In this document: positions 62,754 to 64,000 of the stretch, piece after piece | Layout of the letters: the number at the start of each line of letters is the position of its first letter | How positions within the stretch are numbered: the stretch's first letter is position 1 | Assembly (NCBI GenBank): GCA_016183615.1 | Contig: JACPEG010000039.1 | Coordinates: forward strand, 1 to 64,000 | Reading direction: 5' to 3' | DNA length: 64,000 nucleotides | Origin: Betaproteobacteria bacterium | GTDB taxonomy: Bacteria > Pseudomonadota > Gammaproteobacteria > Burkholderiales > UBA6910 | Notes under the pieces: generated by a model | What the model was told of the DNA's origin: nothing | Database searches by the model: none | The model's input: the letters and a program-made list of their open reading frames with translations, nothing else | Program-made: the position numbers and the translations under genes

Positions 62754-63307
62754 GCACCGCGGAAGCGAACCGGGCGCTGCTGAGGAAGCTGGTGCTGGCT
62801 GCCATCTGCATGTTCGGCTTCGGCTTCGCACTGGTGCCGTTCTACGACAAGATCTGCGAGGTAACCGGGCTCAACCAACTCCAGAAGCCGGATCGGGTGT
62901 CGAACACCCAGGTGGACACCACCCGCACGCTGACCGTGGAATTCGACTCGAATGTGCACGGGAACCTGCCCTGGAAGTTTGCCGCCCAGGAGCGGCGCAT
63001 GAGCGTGCATCCCGGGCAGCTGGTGCAGGTGGTGTACGAGGTGCGCAACGACTCCAACACGGCGATGGCGGGCCAGGCGATTCCCAGCTACGGGCCGAAG
63101 GTGGCGGGCCAGTACTTCAGGAAGCTGGATTGCTTCTGCTTCGCCAAGCAGGAGTTGAAGCCCGGCGAGGTGAAGCGCATGCCGGTGGTGTTCGTGATCG
63201 ACCCGGGCCTGCCGCAGGACGTGCACACCGTTACTTTGTCCTACACCTTCTTCGAGGTGGAGGGTACCCGGCGGGCGGAAACCGGCGCGGCGCCCAAAGA
63301 GGGATGA
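62750..63307 (+). CDS. ctaG: Cytochrome c oxidase assembly protein CtaG/Cox11
   Basis: 185 residues. One N-terminal membrane helix (VLAAICMFGFGFALVPFY, about 15-32) and a periplasmic copper-binding domain with the CFCF motif in KLDCFCFAKQEL. It delivers copper to the CuB site of subunit I. Overlaps both neighbours by four bases. Confidence 0.94.
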   Translation: MSTAEANRALLRKLVLAAICMFGFGFALVPFYDKICEVTGLNQLQKPDRVSNTQVDTTRTLTVEFDSNVHGNLPWKFAAQERRMSVHPGQLVQVVYEVRNDSNTAMAGQAIPSYGPKVAGQYFRKLDCFCFAKQELKPGEVKRMPVVFVIDPGLPQDVHTVTLSYTFFEVEGTRRAETGAAPKEG

Positions 63308-63513
63308 GCGGGGACGAGGGCAAGGCAAGGAAAATCGGCCCGTTGCGGGCGGCAAAGACGGTATTCTGGGCCTTTTTCGGGGTGCGCCGGGGGAAGGACC
63401 AGGAATCGGATGCCGCCAACCTGACACCGGTCCAGATCATCGTGGCCGGGATCATCGCCGCGGCGCTTTTCGTGACGACTTTGATACTGCTGGTTCGCTT
63501 CATCACCCAATGA
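63304..63513 (+). CDS. DUF2970 small membrane protein
   Basis: 69 residues: a soluble start (AAKTVFWAFFGVRRGKD) and one C-terminal membrane helix (IIVAGIIAAALFVTTLILLV). This matches DUF2970, a small protein regularly placed between ctaG and coxC. The role is unknown; likely assembly or stability of the oxidase. The ATG overlaps the ctaG stop. Confidence 0.8.
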   Translation: MSGDEGKARKIGPLRAAKTVFWAFFGVRRGKDQESDAANLTPVQIIVAGIIAAALFVTTLILLVRFITQ

Positions 63514-63541
63514 CGAGACTCTAAGGAGAGGAGCACACAAC

Positions 63542-64000
63542 ATGACCTCACAACCCGACCACTACTACCTCCCCGCGCCCTCCCACTGGCCGGTGACGGG
63601 CTCCACGGCGCTGTTCTGCATGGCGCTCGGCGCCGTTCTCGCCATGAACAACGCGCCGGGGGCGGGATGGACGCTGATCGGACTCGGGGCCGCGATCATG
63701 ATCTACATGCTGTTCGGCTGGTTCGGCACCGTGATCCGGGAGAGCGAGAGCGGCAAGTTCAACAAGCAGGTGGACGTGTCCTTCCGCTGGGGCATGAGCT
63801 GGTTCATCTTCTCGGAGGTCATGTTCTTCGCGGCCTTCTTCGGGGCCCTGTTCTACATGCGGGTGCTGTCGGTGCCCTGGCTCGGAGAACTTGATCAGAA
63901 GCTGCTGTGGCCGGATTTCACTTCCACTTGGCCCGCGGCCGGCCCCGGCATCGAGGGGCAATTCACGCCCATGGGCGCCTGGGGCATTCCCGCCATCAAC
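63542..64000 (+). CDS. coxC: Cytochrome c oxidase subunit III, N-terminal part
   Basis: The first 153 residues are inside the window and the gene runs off the end. AAGGAGAGGAG precedes the ATG. HYYLPAPSHWPVTGS, several membrane helices and FRWGMSWFIFSEVMFFAAFFGALFY (about 93-117, with the conserved Glu of subunit III) are visible. A longer loop (LPDFTSTWP-like, about 125-150) precedes the missing part. Confidence 0.93.
   Translation, partial: MTSQPDHYYLPAPSHWPVTGSTALFCMALGAVLAMNNAPGAGWTLIGLGAAIMIYMLFGWFGTVIRESESGKFNKQVDVSFRWGMSWFIFSEVMFFAAFFGALFYMRVLSVPWLGELDQKLLWPDFTSTWPAAGPGIEGQFTPMGAWGIPAIN

Noticed and set aside
60851..63427. Long minus-strand frame opposite coxA and ctaG
   Set aside because: Shadow frame; the plus strand has all oxidase ligand motifs.

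Overview
The window is high-GC DNA from what looks like a betaproteobacterium. This is inferred from gene content and order: argB / pyrimidine 5'-nucleotidase / slmA; gpmA-envC-ctpA-moeB; rhodanese-grxC-secB-gpsA-trmL; bioBFHCD beside comF; and a coxB-coxA-small protein-ctaG-DUF2970-coxC oxidase operon. Several c-type cytochromes fit a respiratory, possibly lithotrophic, Nitrosomonadales-like organism, but the genus cannot be fixed from the sequence alone. I found no rRNA, tRNA, CRISPR array or complete transposase gene.

Layout. 0-2.7 kb: the end of a phasin-like gene, then a minus-strand set of a Cys-rich NPC-repeat protein, a cytochrome c carrying the same repeats on both sides of its heme domain, and a five-heme lipoprotein. 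2.8-11.5 kb: an EAL phosphodiesterase, an ECF sigma factor with a DUF3379 partner, a permuted-papain-fold enzyme, small exported proteins, a secreted HELGH metallopeptidase, and a second ECF sigma / zinc-finger anti-sigma / DUF3179 operon. 11.5-12.1 kb: non-coding, holding a MITE-like palindromic element. 12.1-18.7 kb: a hybrid histidine kinase, argB, a HAD phosphatase, slmA, and a cupredoxin-like / heme-binding-like pair. 18.8-25.2 kb (minus): heme-binding diguanylate cyclase, moeB, a ferredoxin-fold-like protein, ctpA, envC, gpmA. 25.2-30.1 kb: an ArsR regulator with the cysteine spacing of persulfide sensors, and an RND efflux pair. 30.1-33.3 kb: rhodanese, grxC, secB, an SH3 protein, gpsA, trmL.

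33.3-53.3 kb is an almost complete MSHA-type (type IV) pilus locus in two transcription blocks. The first is mshE-mshG-prepilin-mshA-[O-ligase-like gene]-mshC-mshD-mshO-mshP-[two toxin-antitoxin modules and a truncated second mshP]-mshQ. The second is mshI-mshI2-mshJ-mshK-mshL-mshM-mshN, behind a good sigma70 promoter. 53.4-59.1 kb: comF diverging from bioB-bioF-bioH-bioC-bioD. 59.1-64.0 kb: an aa3-type cytochrome c oxidase operon with a perfect FNR/ANR box upstream, running off the window in coxC.

Cyclic-di-GMP links several parts: a likely phosphodiesterase (2.8 kb), a likely cyclase (18.8 kb), and the MshE ATPase, whose N-terminus has the c-di-GMP-binding motif that licenses MSHA assembly. 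Intergenic spaces are rich in inverted repeats of several families. The points most worth following up are the NPC-repeat cytochrome operon, a duplicated ECF-type promoter with identical spacing, and the toxin-antitoxin island between two copies of the mshP 3' end.
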